This document shows positions 21,778 to 22,249 of a DNA stretch of 22,249 nucleotides, piece after piece. The notes beneath the pieces were generated by a model that did no database searches, was not told the DNA's origin, and was given only the letters and a program-made list of their open reading frames with translations. The stretch comes from Desulfobacterales bacterium. GTDB taxonomy: Bacteria; Desulfobacterota; Desulfobacteria; Desulfobacterales; Desulfosalsimonadaceae. The stretch is taken from positions 1 to 22,249 of the forward strand of contig SLIE01000154.1 in the NCBI GenBank assembly GCA_007135795.1, written 5' to 3'. Each line of letters begins with the position of its first letter. Within the stretch, counting starts at the first letter, position 1. The position numbers were made by a program, and so were the translations under genes.

Positions 21778-22249
21778 ATGAAAAACTGCTCTTTGAGACC
21801 AATACTACTCGTCACGGCAATATTTGTCTCGTTCGTAATCCTGTTCCCCGTCCCCAAAGCCGGTGAAGCACAAAACCTTGACGTTCCTTTCGTGCCCACC
21901 CCGCACGAGGTTGTGGAAGCAATGCTCGATGTCGCGGGGGTCGGCCCGGGCGATTATGTCATTGATCTCGGTTCGGGGGATGGCCGAATCGTAATTGCCG
22001 CTGCCCAAAGAGGCGCTTTCGGGCATGGTGTGGACCTGAACCCCGTCAGGGTAGAGGAAGCAGAAGCAAATGCAGAAGAAGCAGACGTTACCGACAGGGT
22101 CATTTTTCTTGAAGGAGACCTTTTCGAGGCGGATATCAGCAAGGCCACCGTCGTTACCATGTACCTTCTGAACACTGTAAACAGAAAACTGAAGCCCACT
22201 CTTTTCGAACAACTCCAACCGGGTACACGGATCGTATCTTATTCGTTCA
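21778..22249 (+). CDS. Exported SAM-dependent methyltransferase (class I), C-terminus beyond the window
   Basis: The first 157 codons are present and the gene runs off the right edge. The protein begins with a signal peptide: basic start, a hydrophobic core (ILLVTAIFVSFVILF, residues 9-23) and a probable cut after KAGEA near residue 31. It continues DVPFVPTPHEVVEAML and a class I methyltransferase fold with motif I as IDLGSGDGR (62-70), the acidic motif II GVDLNP (84-89) and GDLFEADISKATVVTMYLL. Signal-peptide-bearing methyltransferases with this VPTP lead-in occur in many proteobacteria; their substrate is unknown and a SAM supply outside the cytoplasm is unexplained. The ATG follows AAAGGAAAAATCC. 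Start and fold are clear, function is not. Confidence 0.85.
   Translation, partial: MKNCSLRPILLVTAIFVSFVILFPVPKAGEAQNLDVPFVPTPHEVVEAMLDVAGVGPGDYVIDLGSGDGRIVIAAAQRGAFGHGVDLNPVRVEEAEANAEEADVTDRVIFLEGDLFEADISKATVVTMYLLNTVNRKLKPTLFEQLQPGTRIVSYSF

Overview
The window reads as chromosome of an anaerobic, probably sulfate-reducing bacterium of the Desulfobacterota (Desulfobacteraceae-like); this is an inference. The support is dense acyl-CoA catabolism, an HdrD-like iron-sulfur oxidoreductase read through an in-frame UGA (selenocysteine), and a ThiC-family gene placed behind a cobalamin riboswitch, the arrangement known for anaerobic synthesis of the B12 lower ligand. No rRNA, tRNA, CRISPR array or transposase gene was seen.

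Layout. Positions 1-1144 (minus strand) hold the N-terminus of an acyl-CoA dehydrogenase and, upstream of it, a 3-hydroxybutyryl-CoA dehydrogenase. After a terminator come a small two-helix membrane protein and a 142-bp inverted-repeat element. Positions 2150-8446 (minus) form a tightly packed operon, in transcription order acyl-CoA ligase, XRE/cupin regulator, acetoacetyl-CoA synthetase, small membrane subunit, sodium:solute symporter. A gene-free AT-rich stretch (8447-9056) separates it from a second minus-strand operon, 9057-13801: acyl-CoA dehydrogenase, methylglutaconyl-CoA-hydratase-like enoyl-CoA hydratase, methylcrotonyl-CoA-carboxylase-like carboxyltransferase and an HMG-CoA-lyase-like protein. 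This is the leucine/isovalerate (Liu) gene set without the biotin carboxylase subunit. The lyase would release acetoacetate, which the acetoacetyl-CoA synthetase next door can reactivate, and the hydroxyacyl-CoA dehydrogenase fits further beta-oxidation.

From 14434 the coding strand switches to plus: a patatin-like protein, an old-yellow-enzyme-family oxidoreductase with a modified iron-sulfur motif, then the selenocysteine-containing Fe-S oxidoreductase (17105-18421) with a SECIS-like hairpin right after the UGA, a strong terminator, and a small unknown protein. Convergent to these on the minus strand is the ThiC-family gene (18952-20265) with a complete leader: sigma70-like promoter, cobalamin riboswitch aptamer and intrinsic terminator. 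Divergent ThiC motifs plus B12 control suggest BzaF (5-hydroxybenzimidazole synthase) and not thiamin synthesis. An ExoD-family membrane protein and the start of an exported SAM-dependent methyltransferase finish the window.

The most notable items are the selenoprotein, which would be mis-called as two fragments, and the riboswitch-controlled ThiC paralogue. Next come the HMG-CoA-lyase-like protein without its catalytic cysteine and the oxidoreductase with Asp in place of a cluster Cys.
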